Under the pieces are notes generated by a model. It was given only the letters and a program-made list of their open reading frames with translations. It made no database searches and was not told where the DNA came from. Of a DNA stretch of 64,000 bases, positions 35,858 through 45,143 are shown piece after piece (position 1 is the first letter of the stretch; each line of letters starts with the position of its first letter). The stretch is taken from contig PGZH01000008.1 in NCBI GenBank assembly GCA_002840155.1, forward strand, positions 124,001 through 188,000, given 5' to 3'. The DNA comes from Gammaproteobacteria bacterium HGW-Gammaproteobacteria-13. GTDB lineage: Bacteria; Pseudomonadota; Gammaproteobacteria; Pseudomonadales; Pseudomonadaceae. A program made the translations under genes and the position numbers.

Positions 35858-36001
35858 CCAAGTCATTCCCACAACAGAATAAAAACCTGCCTTTAAAGTC
35901 AGATAAGTTTGCCGCCGCGCCTCTAACGCGGGCTTCAGCATGCCACTCACCCGGCCGCATGCTAGGCTGCGCCTCCCGCCAGCCGTGCGAGTTGTTCGGC
36001 C

Positions 36002-37228
36002 ATGTCTCAGCTTTTACGTCACCAGCGCCCATTTCTGGCCTTCTGGTTCGCCCGGGTATTTACCGCCAGCGGCTTCCAGATGATTACCGTGGCGATTGGC
36101 TGGCAGATGTATGCGCTGACCGGCAACGTGCTCGACCTTGGCCTGGTCGGGCTGATCGAGTTTCTGCCAAAAATTCTGTTTATCCTGCTCACCGGTCATG
36201 TCGCCGACCGCTTTGACCGGCGCAAGGTGGCCGCGCTCTGCCAGGGCGCGCAGGGGCTGATTGCCCTGTGCCTGCTGCTGGGTAGCAGCGCCGGCGGCAT
36301 CAGCCGCGAGATGATCTTCCTGATTGCCTTTCTGCTCGGCACCGCCCGCGCCTTCGAGATGCCCACCACCCAGGCGCTGCTGCCGAATATCGTGCCGCCC
36401 GGGCTGTTTCCCGCCGCCGTAGCCGCGTCAGCCTCGGCCATGCAGGCCGCCACCATTATCGCGCCGGCGCTGGGCGGCTTGCTCTATGCGTTCGGCACGC
36501 AGTGGGTCTATGGCCCGGCTGTGCTGCTATATGGCTGCGCCCTGAGCCTGATGCTGAGCCTGCCGGCGCGCCAGCTGCCGCTGAAACAGAAGGTCTCGCT
36601 GGATTCGCTGCTGGCCGGCTTTCGCTTTATCCGCAGCCGCCCTGCCGTGTTCGGCGCGGTGTCGATGGACATGCTGGCGGTGCTGCTCAGCGGCGCCACC
36701 GCGCTGCTGCCAGTGTTTGCCAAGGACATCCTGCTCACCGGGCCCTGGGGCCTCGGCCTGCTGCGCTCGGCGCCGGCGGTCGGCGCGCTGCTGATGTCGT
36801 TATGGCTGGCGCGCTTTCCCATTGAGCGGCGGGTTGGCCCGGTAATGTTTACCTCGGTGGCGATTTTCGGCGTGGCGACCATCGGCTTCGGCCTGTCCAC
36901 CTCGCTGTGGTTCAGCCTGGCGGCGCTGGTGCTGCTGGGCGCGGCGGACATGATCAGCATGGTGATTCGCGGTGCCTTCGTGCAGCTGCAAACCCCGGAC
37001 GAGATGCGCGGCCGCGTCGGCGCGGTCAACGGCCTGTTTATCGGCGCGTCCAATCAGCTCGGCGACTTCCGCGCCGGGGTTAGCGCCGCCTGGTTCGGCA
37101 CGGTGCCGGCAGTGCTGATCGGCGGCGTGGGGGCGATTCTGGTCACCGGGCTATGGATACGCCTGTTCCCCGAACTGGCCAAGCGTGACCATATGCACCC
37201 GCAAGGCCCTGAGCGAGCCAACAACTAG
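36002..37228 (+). CDS. MFS transporter (EntS-like)
   Basis: A 408-residue major facilitator with 12 predicted helices. The loop 2-3 motif is GHVADRFDRRKVA and the later ADMISMVIRGAFVQLQTPDEMRGRVGAVN is typical of the MFS_3/EntS group of exporters. Inner membrane; substrate unknown (siderophore or drug export is common in the group). The start has only a poor ribosome-binding site. It is divergent from the Mo-hydroxylase operon and overlaps the convergent DJ-1 gene by 4 bp at the stop codons. Confidence 0.85.
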   Translation: MSQLLRHQRPFLAFWFARVFTASGFQMITVAIGWQMYALTGNVLDLGLVGLIEFLPKILFILLTGHVADRFDRRKVAALCQGAQGLIALCLLLGSSAGGISREMIFLIAFLLGTARAFEMPTTQALLPNIVPPGLFPAAVAASASAMQAATIIAPALGGLLYAFGTQWVYGPAVLLYGCALSLMLSLPARQLPLKQKVSLDSLLAGFRFIRSRPAVFGAVSMDMLAVLLSGATALLPVFAKDILLTGPWGLGLLRSAPAVGALLMSLWLARFPIERRVGPVMFTSVAIFGVATIGFGLSTSLWFSLAALVLLGAADMISMVIRGAFVQLQTPDEMRGRVGAVNGLFIGASNQLGDFRAGVSAAWFGTVPAVLIGGVGAILVTGLWIRLFPELAKRDHMHPQGPERANN

Positions 37229-37779
37229 CTGACCAACATGGCCTCGGCAACCTGCTTGCGCACGGCTTTGCCACACAGCTGCTCGACCAGGGTCAGGGCA
37301 AACGCCAGGGCGGTGCCCGGGCCCTGACTGGTGATGCAGTTGCCATCGACCACCACCGGCTGATCGACAAACACGCAACCGCTCAGACGATCACTGAAGG
37401 CCGGGTAGCAGGTCATGCGCCGCTGCTTGAGCACGCCGTATTGCTGCAGGGCCAGCGCGGGCGCTGCGCAAATGGCGGCAAACAGCTTGCCGGCCTTGGC
37501 CTGCTCGCGCACCCGTTCGGCCAGCGGCTCGTGCTCGGCCAGGTGCTGGGCACCGGGCATGCCGCCGGGCAGCACGATCAGGTCAAAGGGCTGCGCCAGC
37601 ACGTCTACCAGCATGGTGTCGGCCGTCAGGCGCGTGCCACGGGCGCAGGTGATCATCCGCCGGCTTTCGATACTGGCCACCACCACCTCAACCTCGGCAC
37701 GCCGCAGTACATCAATCAGGGTCACGCATTCGAGGTCTTCAACACCATCGGCAACGCTGATAAGGGCCCGTGCAGTCAT
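37225..37779 (-). CDS. DJ-1/YajL family protein
   Basis: A 184-residue DJ-1/PfpI superfamily protein (deglycase/chaperone type). The conserved nucleophile Cys is in FAAICAAPALAL (near residue 103), with the acidic partner Glu in DGVEDLE near residue 15. These proteins protect against oxidative or glyoxal stress. The ATG at 37779 has GGAGCG 6 bp before it; the longer frame upstream has no support. Confidence 0.9.
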   Translation of the reverse strand: MTARALISVADGVEDLECVTLIDVLRRAEVEVVVASIESRRMITCARGTRLTADTMLVDVLAQPFDLIVLPGGMPGAQHLAEHEPLAERVREQAKAGKLFAAICAAPALALQQYGVLKQRRMTCYPAFSDRLSGCVFVDQPVVVDGNCITSQGPGTALAFALTLVEQLCGKAVRKQVAEAMLVS

Positions 37780-37829
37780 CGTTTCGCTCCTTGTTCTGGT
37801 CGTGCATAAACTGTCCAAGCGGTCATAAA

Positions 37830-37858
37830 TTCACCCGTTCCGGACGAGCTGATATGAT
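37830..37858 (+). promoter_or_regulatory. sigma-70 promoter of the purine permease gene
   Basis: TTCACC (37830-37835), 17 bp, TATGAT (37853-37858), with a TG just before the -10. The leader to the start codon is about 100 bp and contains a small hairpin (AAAAAAGCCGTTACGG). No purine riboswitch pattern was recognised. Confidence 0.5.
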
Positions 37859-37964
37859 GCGCGCCTTTTTCCAGATCGCCAGTAAAAACATGCACCCACG
37901 CGTGGATGTGCTTTGCTTTCGGTTTGCATAAACACGGCAAAAAAGCCGTTACGGGGAGTTCCGC

Positions 37965-39257
37965 ATGCTGGAAAGACTGTTCCAACTCAAAGCCCATAAC
38001 ACCACGGTGCGCACCGAAATGCTCGCCGGGCTGACCACCTTTCTGACCATGGCCTATATCCTCTTCGTCAACCCGGAGATGCTGGCCAAGACCGGTATGG
38101 ACCATGGCGCGGTCTTCGTCGCCACCTGCCTGGCCGCCGCCATCGGCTCGCTGATCATGGGCCTGTGGGCCAACTACCCGATTGCCCTGGCGCCGGGCAT
38201 GGGCCTCAACGCCTTCTTCACCTACACCGTGGTGATGACCATGGGTCACACCTGGCAAGTGGCGCTGGGTGCGGTGTTCCTCTCCGGGGTGATCTTCTTT
38301 CTGCTGTCGATCTTCAAGATCCGCGAGTGGATCATCAACAGCATTCCGCTGGCCCTGCGCGCCGGCATCGCTGCCGGTATCGGCCTGTTCCTGGCAATTA
38401 TCGCCCTGAAAAATGCCGGTATTGTGGTCGACCATCCGGCCACTCTGGTGACCCTCGGCGACATGACCCAAGGCGGCGCCCTGCTGGCCTGCCTGGGTTT
38501 CTTTGTGATCGCCGCGCTGGCGCAGCGCCGGGTGACCGGCGCGGTGATGATCGGCATCCTGCTGATCACCGCCCTATCCATTCTGTTCGGCCTGTCAAAG
38601 CTGGATGGCGTGGTGTCCATGCCGCCTTCGGTGATGCCAACCCTGATGCAACTGGACATCATGGGCGCGCTGGATATCGGCCTGGTCAGCGTGATTTTCG
38701 CCTTCCTCTTCGTTGATCTGTTCGACACCTCCGGCACCCTGGTCGGCGTGGCGCAGAAAGCCAACCTGCTGGACAAGGACGGCAAGATGCCCAAGCTCGG
38801 CCGCGCCCTGCTGGCAGACAGCACCGCGACCATGGCCGGCGCGGCGCTGGGCACTTCGACCACCACCAGCTATATCGAATCCGCCGCTGGCATCAGCGCC
38901 GGCGGGCGCACCGGCCTGACCGCCTGCGTGGTGGCGGCGCTGTTCCTTCTGGCGCTGTTCTTCGCTCCACTGGCCGGCGCCGTACCGGCCTACGCCACCG
39001 CACCGGCGCTGCTGTTTGTTGCCGTGCTGATGATGAGCAGCCTGGCGCAGATCGACTGGGACGACCTCACCGTCGCCGCCCCGGTGGTGGTTGCCGCCCT
39101 GGCCATGCCGCTGACCTTCTCGATTGCCAACGGCATCGCCTTCGGCTTTATCGCCTGGACCCTGATCAAGCTGCTGGCCGGCCGCTGGCGCGAACTCAAC
39201 CCGGCGCTGGTGGTGCTCTCGGTGCTGTTTGCGATCAAACTGGCGTACTTCGCCTGA
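37965..39257 (+). CDS. NCS2 family adenine/hypoxanthine/guanine permease
   Basis: A 430-residue proton symporter of the AzgA-like (adenine/hypoxanthine/guanine) branch of NCS2. About 14 membrane helices; the family markers GLTTFLTMAYILFVNP near the N-terminus, ALAPGMGLNAFFTYTVV, and FLFVDLFDTSGTLVGVA are all present. It would take up purine bases. The ribosome-binding site GGGGAG is well spaced. Confidence 0.93.
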   Translation: MLERLFQLKAHNTTVRTEMLAGLTTFLTMAYILFVNPEMLAKTGMDHGAVFVATCLAAAIGSLIMGLWANYPIALAPGMGLNAFFTYTVVMTMGHTWQVALGAVFLSGVIFFLLSIFKIREWIINSIPLALRAGIAAGIGLFLAIIALKNAGIVVDHPATLVTLGDMTQGGALLACLGFFVIAALAQRRVTGAVMIGILLITALSILFGLSKLDGVVSMPPSVMPTLMQLDIMGALDIGLVSVIFAFLFVDLFDTSGTLVGVAQKANLLDKDGKMPKLGRALLADSTATMAGAALGTSTTTSYIESAAGISAGGRTGLTACVVAALFLLALFFAPLAGAVPAYATAPALLFVAVLMMSSLAQIDWDDLTVAAPVVVAALAMPLTFSIANGIAFGFIAWTLIKLLAGRWRELNPALVVLSVLFAIKLAYFA

Positions 39258-39265
39258 TGAACTAG

Positions 39266-39287
39266 CGGGTGAGCCATCGCTCACCCG
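39266..39287 (+). terminator. hairpin between permease gene and trmA
   Basis: CGGGTGAG-CCATCG-CTCACCCG, 9 bp after the permease stop. There is no T-tract, so it may only pause or partly stop transcription into trmA. Confidence 0.45.
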
Positions 39288-39311
39288 TCTCCAATTTGAA
39301 AAGAGTCCCGC

Positions 39312-40400
39312 ATGAGCCGTTCCCAGTTCGATCCCGCCAACTACGCCGCCCAGCTTGCCGAGAAGCAGCAGCGCCTGATCGAGCTGTTGGCGCCGTTCAA
39401 TGCCCCTGCCCCCGAAGTATTCGAATCGCCGCGCGAGCACTATCGTCTGCGCGCCGAATTCCGCCTGTGGCGTGAAGGTGAGGATCGCCACTACGCGATG
39501 TTCGAGGCCGGCGATAACCTCAACCCGATTTTCTTTGAAGATTTCCCCATCGCCAGCGCGCAGATCAATGCGCTGATGCCGCGCCTGAAGGCCTCCTGGC
39601 AAGCCAGTAGTGCCCTGAGCTTCAAGCTGTTCCAGGTCGAGTTTCTTACCACCCTGGCCGGCGACGGGCTGATCACCTTGTGCTATCACCGCCCACTGGA
39701 TGCCGCCTGGCAGGCCGAAGCCGAGAAGCTTGCGGCTGATCTACAGGTGAGCATCATTGGCCGCTCCAAGGGCAAGCGCATCGTTATCGGCAAGGACTAT
39801 GTCGAGGAGAAACTGCAGGTCGCCGGACGCACCTTCAGCTATCGCCAGCCGGAGGGCGCGTTCACTCAGCCCAACGGTGAGGTGAATCAGAAGATGCTCG
39901 CCTGGGCCTATGACGCGCTCGGCGAACGCCAGGATGATCTGCTCGAGTTGTACTGCGGCAATGGCAACTTCACCCTGCCGCTGGCCACCCGCGTGCGCAA
40001 GGTGCTGGCCACCGAGATCAGCAAGTCCTCGGTCAACGCCGCCCTGGCCAACCTAGCCGACAACGGCGTGGATAACGTCAGCCTAGTGCGCCTGTCTGCC
40101 GAAGAACTGACCGAAGCATTGAATGAAGTGCGGCCGTTCCGCCGCCTGGCTGGCATCGACCTGAAAAGCTACGACTTCGGCTGCGTATTCGTCGACCCGC
40201 CGCGCGCTGGCATGGACCCGGACACCTGCGAGCTGACCCGGCGCTTTGAGCGCATTCTGTATATCTCCTGCAACCCGGAGACCCTGGCCGCCAACATCGC
40301 CCAGCTCAGCGACACCCACAAAGTGACGCGCTGCGCGTTGTTCGACCAGTTCCCCTACACCCACCATATGGAATCGGGTGTATTGCTGGAGCGCCGTTAA
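39312..40400 (+). CDS. trmA: tRNA (uracil-5-)-methyltransferase
   Basis: A 362-residue SAM-dependent enzyme that makes ribothymidine at position 54 of tRNA. The SAM-binding motif [16 protein letters not shown] (near residue 213), the catalytic Cys in [15 protein letters not shown] (near 320) and DPPRAGMD are present. There is no TRAM domain, as in TrmA and unlike RlmD. Length is typical. Confidence 0.95.
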   Translation: MSRSQFDPANYAAQLAEKQQRLIELLAPFNAPAPEVFESPREHYRLRAEFRLWREGEDRHYAMFEAGDNLNPIFFEDFPIASAQINALMPRLKASWQASSALSFKLFQVEFLTTLAGDGLITLCYHRPLDAAWQAEAEKLAADLQVSIIGRSKGKRIVIGKDYVEEKLQVAGRTFSYRQPEGAFTQPNGEVNQKMLAWAYDALGERQDDLLELYCGNGNFTLPLATRVRKVLATEISKSSVNAALANLADNGVDNVSLVRLSAEELTEALNEVRPFRRLAGIDLKSYDFGCVFVDPPRAGMDPDTCELTRRFERILYISCNPETLAANIAQLSDTHKVTRCALFDQFPYTHHMESGVLLERR

Positions 40401-40402
40401 GG

Positions 40403-40789
40403 TTAGAGGCGCTGCACACCACGCAGCGCCCAGAAGCACAGCCCCACCGAGACCACTTCCAGCAGCAGCGCGTAGAGGTTGAAGGTCTGCTGCGCGCCGC
40501 CATCCAGCCACAGGCCACCAATCCGCGCCAACGCCAGGGCGCTGTAGAGCAGCACCAGCAGGGTCAGCGCGGCGCGGGTCAGATCCAGCCGACTCAGCGA
40601 CAGGCCGATAAACGCCGCCAGGCCCAGTTGCAGACCGCCGTAGAAGGCCCGCATATCAGTGGCCGCCGCCGGCGACATCAGCAGCATGCCGCTGAGGTTG
40701 GCCATTTCATGGGGACGAACAAAATAGGCCAGCCCCAGCCCCGCCAATGCCAACAGTTGAATCACCAGTACTACGCGTGCAAACAACAT
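40403..40789 (-). CDS. DUF4345-type small membrane protein
   Basis: A 128-residue protein with four hydrophobic helices (about 7-25, 43-62, 70-90, 103-122). Pattern and length fit DUF4345 (a family of unknown function; MSPAAATDMRAFYGGLQLGLA is typical). AAAGGA is best placed for the second of two nearby Met codons (40789 rather than 40798). Convergent with trmA, with stops 2 bp apart. Confidence 0.75.
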   Translation of the reverse strand: MLFARVVLVIQLLALAGLGLAYFVRPHEMANLSGMLLMSPAAATDMRAFYGGLQLGLAAFIGLSLSRLDLTRAALTLLVLLYSALALARIGGLWLDGGAQQTFNLYALLLEVVSVGLCFWALRGVQRL

Positions 40790-40932
40790 GGACAGCATCC
40801 TTTTCTTGGAATTTGAGAGCCCCGAAATCGAGCACGCAGCATAAGCCCCCGCCGCGCCTTTCGGAAATCGACGGTGGTTAGCCAAGGCCGCCCGGCGCTA
40901 TGCTCAGCCTTTCACCTGCCAGGAGTTACCCG

Positions 40933-41370
40933 ATGCGCCAGCTGCTTGTTCTCGCCGGGCTGTTTGTCAGCAGCCTGAGTTTTGCCACCGAGCCCTTGAC
41001 CATCGACGTACACCGCGATGCCAACTGCGGCTGCTGCAAGGCCTGGATCAGCCACCTGCAGGACAACGGCTTTAACGTGGTCGACCATGTCGAAACCGAT
41101 ATGAGTGCGGTCAAACAGCGCCTGGGCGTGCCGCCGCGCCTGTCCTCCTGCCATACCGGGGTGATCAACGGCCAGTTTGTCGAAGGCCATGTACCGGCGG
41201 CCGACATCCTCAAAATGCGCAAACAACCCGACCTGCTCGGCGCGGCGGTGCCCGGTATGCCGGCCGGCTCACCGGGCATGGAATACGGCAATGTGCGCGA
41301 CGCCTATCAAGTCATCGGCCTGGATAAACAGGGCACAGAGCGGGTGATTAGCCAGTACCCCGCCAACTAA
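40933..41370 (+). CDS. DUF411 periplasmic metal-binding protein
   Basis: A 145-residue exported protein with signal peptide MRQLLVLAGLFVSSLSFA. The DUF411 core has the cysteine motif NCGCCKAWI (near residue 33) and the downstream SSCHTGVI with C and H, likely metal ligands (copper is often proposed). It ends VISQYPAN. AGGAG precedes the ATG by 7 bp. No copper operon is adjacent. Confidence 0.87.
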   Translation: MRQLLVLAGLFVSSLSFATEPLTIDVHRDANCGCCKAWISHLQDNGFNVVDHVETDMSAVKQRLGVPPRLSSCHTGVINGQFVEGHVPAADILKMRKQPDLLGAAVPGMPAGSPGMEYGNVRDAYQVIGLDKQGTERVISQYPAN

Positions 41371-41446
41371 ATAGCGCACGACTGGACTGGCGCAGCTCAC
41401 GCCAGCGGACGACACTCAAGCTCGGCATACACACAGGACGATAGCG

Positions 41447-42316
41447 ATGCGCTGGAAACGCGGAAGACGCAGTGACAACGTGGTGGATGCGCGCGGCAGC
41501 GGCTCACGCATGGGCGGCGGCAAGGGCCTGACCCTCGGTGGCGTGGCCATTGTGGTGATCGTCGGCCTGCTCAGCGGCCAGGACCCGATGCAGATCCTCG
41601 GCCAGCTGGCTGGGCAAGCCATGCAGGGCGGTTCGGTCAGCGCGCCGCAAAGCTCCACGCCGGCGACCAATGACGAGCATTCGGAATTCGTCCGCGCCGT
41701 GCTCGGCGATACCGAGGACACCTGGCGGGAAATATTCCAGGGCGCCAATCGGCAGTACAAGGACCCAACCCTGGTGCTGTTTCGCGGCGGGGTGAACTCC
41801 GCCTGCGGCTTCGCCAACTCGGCGGTCGGGCCGTTCTATTGCCCTGGCGATCAGCGGGTGTATATCGACCTGGCGTTCTTCCGTGAGCTGGAGCAACGCT
41901 TTGGCGCGGCCGGCGACTTTGCCCAGGCCTATGTGATTGCCCATGAAGTCGGCCACCACGTGCAGACCCTGCTCGGCGTCTCGGCCAAGGTCAACGCCGC
42001 CCGCCAGCGCGGCGAGCGGGTGGAAGGCGCCACTGGCCTATTGGTGCGTCAGGAGCTGCAAGCCGACTGCCTGGCAGGCGTATGGGCCTTCCACGGCCAA
42101 CGCCGGCATGACTGGCTGGAGCCTGGCGATATCGAGGAAGCGCTGAACGCCGCCAACGCCATTGGCGATGACCGTTTGCAGAAGCAGGCCCGCGGCCAGG
42201 TAGTGCCGGACTCCTTCACCCACGGCACCTCGGAGCAACGCGTGCGCTGGTTCAAGACCGGTTTCGACGGCGGCGATGTCGGCCGTTGCGATACCTTTAA
42301 GGCCACACGGCTGTAA
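41447..42316 (+). CDS. YpfJ-type neutral zinc metallopeptidase
   Basis: A 289-residue protein with one N-terminal membrane helix (about residues 30-45; LTLGGVAIVVIVGLLSG) and an extracytoplasmic peptidase domain with HEVGHH (HExxH, near residue 166) and a downstream Glu (QELQADCLAG). YpfJ family, found in many proteobacteria; the biological substrate is unknown. AGGAC lies 6 bp before the ATG. Confidence 0.88.
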   Translation: MRWKRGRRSDNVVDARGSGSRMGGGKGLTLGGVAIVVIVGLLSGQDPMQILGQLAGQAMQGGSVSAPQSSTPATNDEHSEFVRAVLGDTEDTWREIFQGANRQYKDPTLVLFRGGVNSACGFANSAVGPFYCPGDQRVYIDLAFFRELEQRFGAAGDFAQAYVIAHEVGHHVQTLLGVSAKVNAARQRGERVEGATGLLVRQELQADCLAGVWAFHGQRRHDWLEPGDIEEALNAANAIGDDRLQKQARGQVVPDSFTHGTSEQRVRWFKTGFDGGDVGRCDTFKATRL

Positions 42317-42331
42317 CCCTAAGCACGACCC

Positions 42332-42420
42332 GTAGGGTGGATGTCGCCTCACCCATCCACCAGGGCGCCTCCTGATGGTGGATGAAAAAAGCGTCGGCTA
42401 CGCGCCCCGATCCACCCTAC
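42332..42420. repeat. GTAGGGTGGAT dispersed repeat, copy 2
   Basis: Outer arms GTAGGGTGGATG (from 42332) and GATCCACCCTAC (to 42420) with inner ATCCACCAGG and TGGTGGATGAAAAAAGCG. Same plan as 26422-26493 with an extra 17 bp near the right arm. It lies between the convergent YpfJ-like and RIO genes. Confidence 0.8.
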
Positions 42421-42454
42421 AGCTGAACGCTGGCAGACCTGGATAACGGACATA

Positions 42455-42492
42455 AAAAATGCCGCTTACCTGATCAGGTAAGCGGCATTTTT
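42455..42492. terminator. bidirectional terminator before the RIO kinase 3' end
   Basis: A perfect 38-bp palindrome: AAAAATGCCGCTTACCTGA and its complement. A and T tracts at both ends suit the convergent genes on either side. Confidence 0.88.
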
Positions 42493-42509
42493 CTTAGCAG
42501 CGCTCTGGC

Positions 42510-43397
42510 CTATTGCGCCCAAGGCGGTGGCGGTTCTTCGCCCTTGGGTTCATCTTCGGCATTCAGCAGCGCCTGACGGCGCGCCTCGTCGGCCAGAGCG
42601 GCCTTGATCTCGCGCATCACTGCGTCGATATCGGCTTCTTCTTCCGGGTCATCGAATTCACCGGTCAGCGGGCTTTCCGGGGTCAGCTCGCCGGCCTCAT
42701 ACAGCGCCCACATTTCCTTGGCGTACTTGGTGAACTTCAATTCCGGGGCGAACTGGCCAAAGTACGCAGACATGTTGCCGACATCACGCTCCAGCATCTT
42801 GAACGCATGGTTGTTGCCGGCAGCGTCCACCGCCTGTGGCAGGTCGATGATCACCGGGCCATCTGGATCAAGCAGTACGTTGAACTCCGACAGGTCGCCA
42901 TGCACCAGGCCGGCGCAAAGCATTTTCACCACTTCATGAATCATAAAGGCGTGGAATTCGCGGGCATCGTCCGGGTGCAGGTCAACATCATTGAGACGCG
43001 GCGCCGCATCGCCCTCGCCATCATCGACCAACTCCATCAGCAGCACGCCTTCAAGGAAGTCATACGGCTTGGGCACCCGCACCCCGGCGTTGGCCAGGCG
43101 GAACAAGGCGGCAACCTCGGCATTCTGCCAGGCGTCTTCCTGGCCCTTACGGCCGTATTTCGAGCCTTTGGCCATGGCCCGGGCATCACGGCTGTTGCGC
43201 ACCTTGCGGCCTTCCTGGTACTCGGCGGCCTGACGGAAGCTGCGTTTGTTGGCTTCTTTATAAACCTTGGCAACGCGCAGTTCTTCGCCGCAGCGCACCA
43301 CATAGACCGCGGCTTCTTTACCGCTCATCAGCGGGCGTATCACTTCATCGACCAGCCCGGCTTCGACCAGGGGCTCAATACGTTTTGGCGTCTTCAT
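42510..43397 (-). CDS. RIO1-family serine protein kinase
   Basis: A 295-residue protein kinase of the RIO type. The catalytic loop HGDLSEFN (near residue 170), the metal-binding IDLPQ and the ATP-binding GKEAAVYVVRC with Lys in LRVAKVYK are intact, so it should be active. Bacterial RIO kinases of this length are widespread in Pseudomonas; targets are unknown. The C-terminus is acidic and ends PPPPWAQ. The ribosome-binding site before the ATG is weak. Confidence 0.9.
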   Translation of the reverse strand: MKTPKRIEPLVEAGLVDEVIRPLMSGKEAAVYVVRCGEELRVAKVYKEANKRSFRQAAEYQEGRKVRNSRDARAMAKGSKYGRKGQEDAWQNAEVAALFRLANAGVRVPKPYDFLEGVLLMELVDDGEGDAAPRLNDVDLHPDDAREFHAFMIHEVVKMLCAGLVHGDLSEFNVLLDPDGPVIIDLPQAVDAAGNNHAFKMLERDVGNMSAYFGQFAPELKFTKYAKEMWALYEAGELTPESPLTGEFDDPEEEADIDAVMREIKAALADEARRQALLNAEDEPKGEEPPPPWAQ

Positions 43398-43744
43398 CAG
43401 CTTTAATCAGGGGTCCTGTGTTGCCCAAGTCGTATCTGCCGCCCGTTATACGGCAATCTTTACGCAGCGCCCACCCTCCTGTCAGCACGGCCCCTATTGT
43501 GGGGTATTACGCGCGCCTGCCTAGCGTGGCAAAAACCCCTCAAGCACGCCGACTGGCGGTACTGTATGGACAGATAAACCAAGCAAACCAGGCGTTACAA
43601 GCAAGCGCCCGATGCAACCAAAAGGGATTAAGCACTGTCCTATAGGCTACATAATTGCCAGTCGCACATGCCTTAACGCACTGGACCTGACTTTACCCCG
43701 CGAAGGCGCTTTGCCTGAGCCAGCAGTGATTGGGGGAGATAACC
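43398..43744. other. 347-bp intergenic region, no gene seen
   Basis: Lies between the divergent RIO kinase and DUF2218 genes. Base composition is less GC-rich than the coding flanks. It holds CTGTATGGACAG at about 43561, which is too short for a LexA box, and a possible -10 TACATAAT near 43648. Open frames here lack a start signal and have no family pattern. Confidence 0.5.
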
Positions 43745-44149
43745 ATGAAACGCGCCCAATCTGGCACCAGCAGCATGACCCAGAACCCTGCCCTCTACCC
43801 GCGCGACGCACTGGACAGCCTAGCCGCCCAGCGCCATGCCCACCCCGAGCGCTGCAACGGCATCAGCGCGCCGTGCATTGCCTCCAGCTATGTCGCCACC
43901 ACCACGCCGGCGCGTTATATCAGCCGCCTGTGTACCCAGTTCGCCCACAAGCTGCCGGTCAGTTTCGATGAGCACCACGGCCGCATCGAATTTGCCTTCG
44001 GCCTTTCGCATCTGCATGCCGACCGAACCGGCCTGCATATCACCGCCTTGAGTCATAACCCGCAAGACCTGGACAAGCTCAAGCACCTGATCGCCGCACA
44101 TTTCGAGCGTTTTGCCTGGCAGGCGGAGCTGAGCCTCGACTGGCAATAG
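43745..44149 (+). CDS. DUF2218 protein, copy 1 (with extra N-terminus)
   Basis: A 134-residue protein. Residues 45-134 form the DUF2218 domain (VATTTPARYISRLCTQFAHK, PVSFDEHHGRIEF) and the last 11 residues (WQAELSLDWQ with the preceding aromatic) are almost identical to the second copy at 45811. The first 40 residues are polar, with no counterpart there. GGGGGAG is 6 bp before the ATG. Cytoplasmic. The family has no firm function; in some bacteria it sits near siderophore-reductase genes. Confidence 0.85.
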   Translation: MKRAQSGTSSMTQNPALYPRDALDSLAAQRHAHPERCNGISAPCIASSYVATTTPARYISRLCTQFAHKLPVSFDEHHGRIEFAFGLSHLHADRTGLHITALSHNPQDLDKLKHLIAAHFERFAWQAELSLDWQ

Positions 44150-44152
44150 CAG

Positions 44153-45043
44153 TCAGGGCGCCAACAGATGCTGGCGTAGCGCTTCGATGGCATAGCGCAC
44201 CTTGGCCGGTTGCGCATCGCGGCGCGGCGTCACCAGGTAGATACCGAATGGCGGCATACGCCAGTGCGGCAGCAGCTCGCGCAGGCTGCCATTGGCCAAC
44301 TCCTCGCGCACTTCCTGCTCCGGCTGCAGCGACACGCCCATGCCCGCCAAGGTGAAATGGCGCACGGCGAGGATGTTGTTGCAGCCCACCCGGCTTTCCA
44401 CCCGCAGCTTCTCCACCTGGGCATGCGGCCCGTGCAGCTCCAGCACATTGAACGCGCTCTCAACATGCAAAATCAGCCAGTCCAGGCCGATCAGATCCTG
44501 CGGCTGATTGATTGGCGGCTTGCGCAACAGGTAGGCCGGCGCAGCGCACAGCAGCATACGCGTATCACCGATATGCCGCGCCACCAGGCTGGAATCCTCC
44601 AGATGGCCAACGCGGATGGCCAGATCGATGCGCTGCTCGACCAGATCGACCTGCTCATCATGGAAAAACAGCTTGAGGCTCAGGCCACTGTGCGCCTGTA
44701 ACAGCGGCGCCAGCGCCGCGCTGAGCCGTCGCCCAGAAAACCCCACGGGCGCGGCAATGCGCAGCTCGCCCACCGGCGCATCGCGCAGCTCGGCCAACCG
44801 CTGCTCGGCCTGCTGCGCCAGCGCCAGCACTTGGGCGCAGCTCTGGTAGAAGGTCGCGCCCGCCTCGGTCAGGGTCAGCTTGCGCGTAGTGCGATGCAGC
44901 AGGCTGACCTGGGTGCTGTCTTCCAGTTTGCGAATCTGCTGGCTGACCGCCGAGGCGGTCATGCCGAGCACCTCGGCCGCTGCCACCATGGAACCACGGT
45001 CGACCACGGTGGCGAACACCGCCATGCGCTTTAACTGCTCCAT
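44153..45043 (-). CDS. LysR-type transcriptional regulator
   Basis: A 296-residue regulator with an N-terminal winged helix-turn-helix (MEQLKRMAVFATVVDRGSM, then VSQQIRKLEDSTQVSLLHRTTRKLTLT) and a LysR substrate-binding domain. It resembles the large group that controls divergent oxidoreductase genes. It ends 4 bp from the first DUF2218 gene (convergent) and is divergent from the reductase, which is its likely target. The ligand is unknown. Confidence 0.93.
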   Translation of the reverse strand: MEQLKRMAVFATVVDRGSMVAAAEVLGMTASAVSQQIRKLEDSTQVSLLHRTTRKLTLTEAGATFYQSCAQVLALAQQAEQRLAELRDAPVGELRIAAPVGFSGRRLSAALAPLLQAHSGLSLKLFFHDEQVDLVEQRIDLAIRVGHLEDSSLVARHIGDTRMLLCAAPAYLLRKPPINQPQDLIGLDWLILHVESAFNVLELHGPHAQVEKLRVESRVGCNNILAVRHFTLAGMGVSLQPEQEVREELANGSLRELLPHWRMPPFGIYLVTPRRDAQPAKVRYAIEALRQHLLAP

Positions 45044-45054
45044 TCGTAAGCCCT

Positions 45055-45070
45055 GCTTAATAGTTAAAGC
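45055..45070. promoter_or_regulatory. possible LysR binding site
   Basis: GCTTAATAGTTAAAGC, an imperfect dyad with the T-N11-A form, lies in the 100 bp between the divergent LysR and reductase genes. Confidence 0.4.
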
Positions 45071-45143
45071 CTTTTTAGCCTATTTTTCTGAGCTTTACCC
45101 AGCTGCGATTATCTCTCGCACTTAATCCCACCTGGAGACACCC

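Noticed and set aside
37829..37964. Possible purine riboswitch before the NCS2 permease
   Set aside because: The leader has a small hairpin but none of the conserved junction sequences; such riboswitches are not expected here in Pseudomonas.
43561..43572. CTGTATGGACAG, a LexA-like sequence before the DUF2218 gene
   Set aside because: The CTG and CAG halves are 6 bp apart; a LexA site needs 10.
43385..43645. An 86-codon frame between the RIO kinase and DUF2218 genes
   Set aside because: Its start lies inside the RIO kinase gene on the other strand, and it has no ribosome-binding site and no recognisable pattern.
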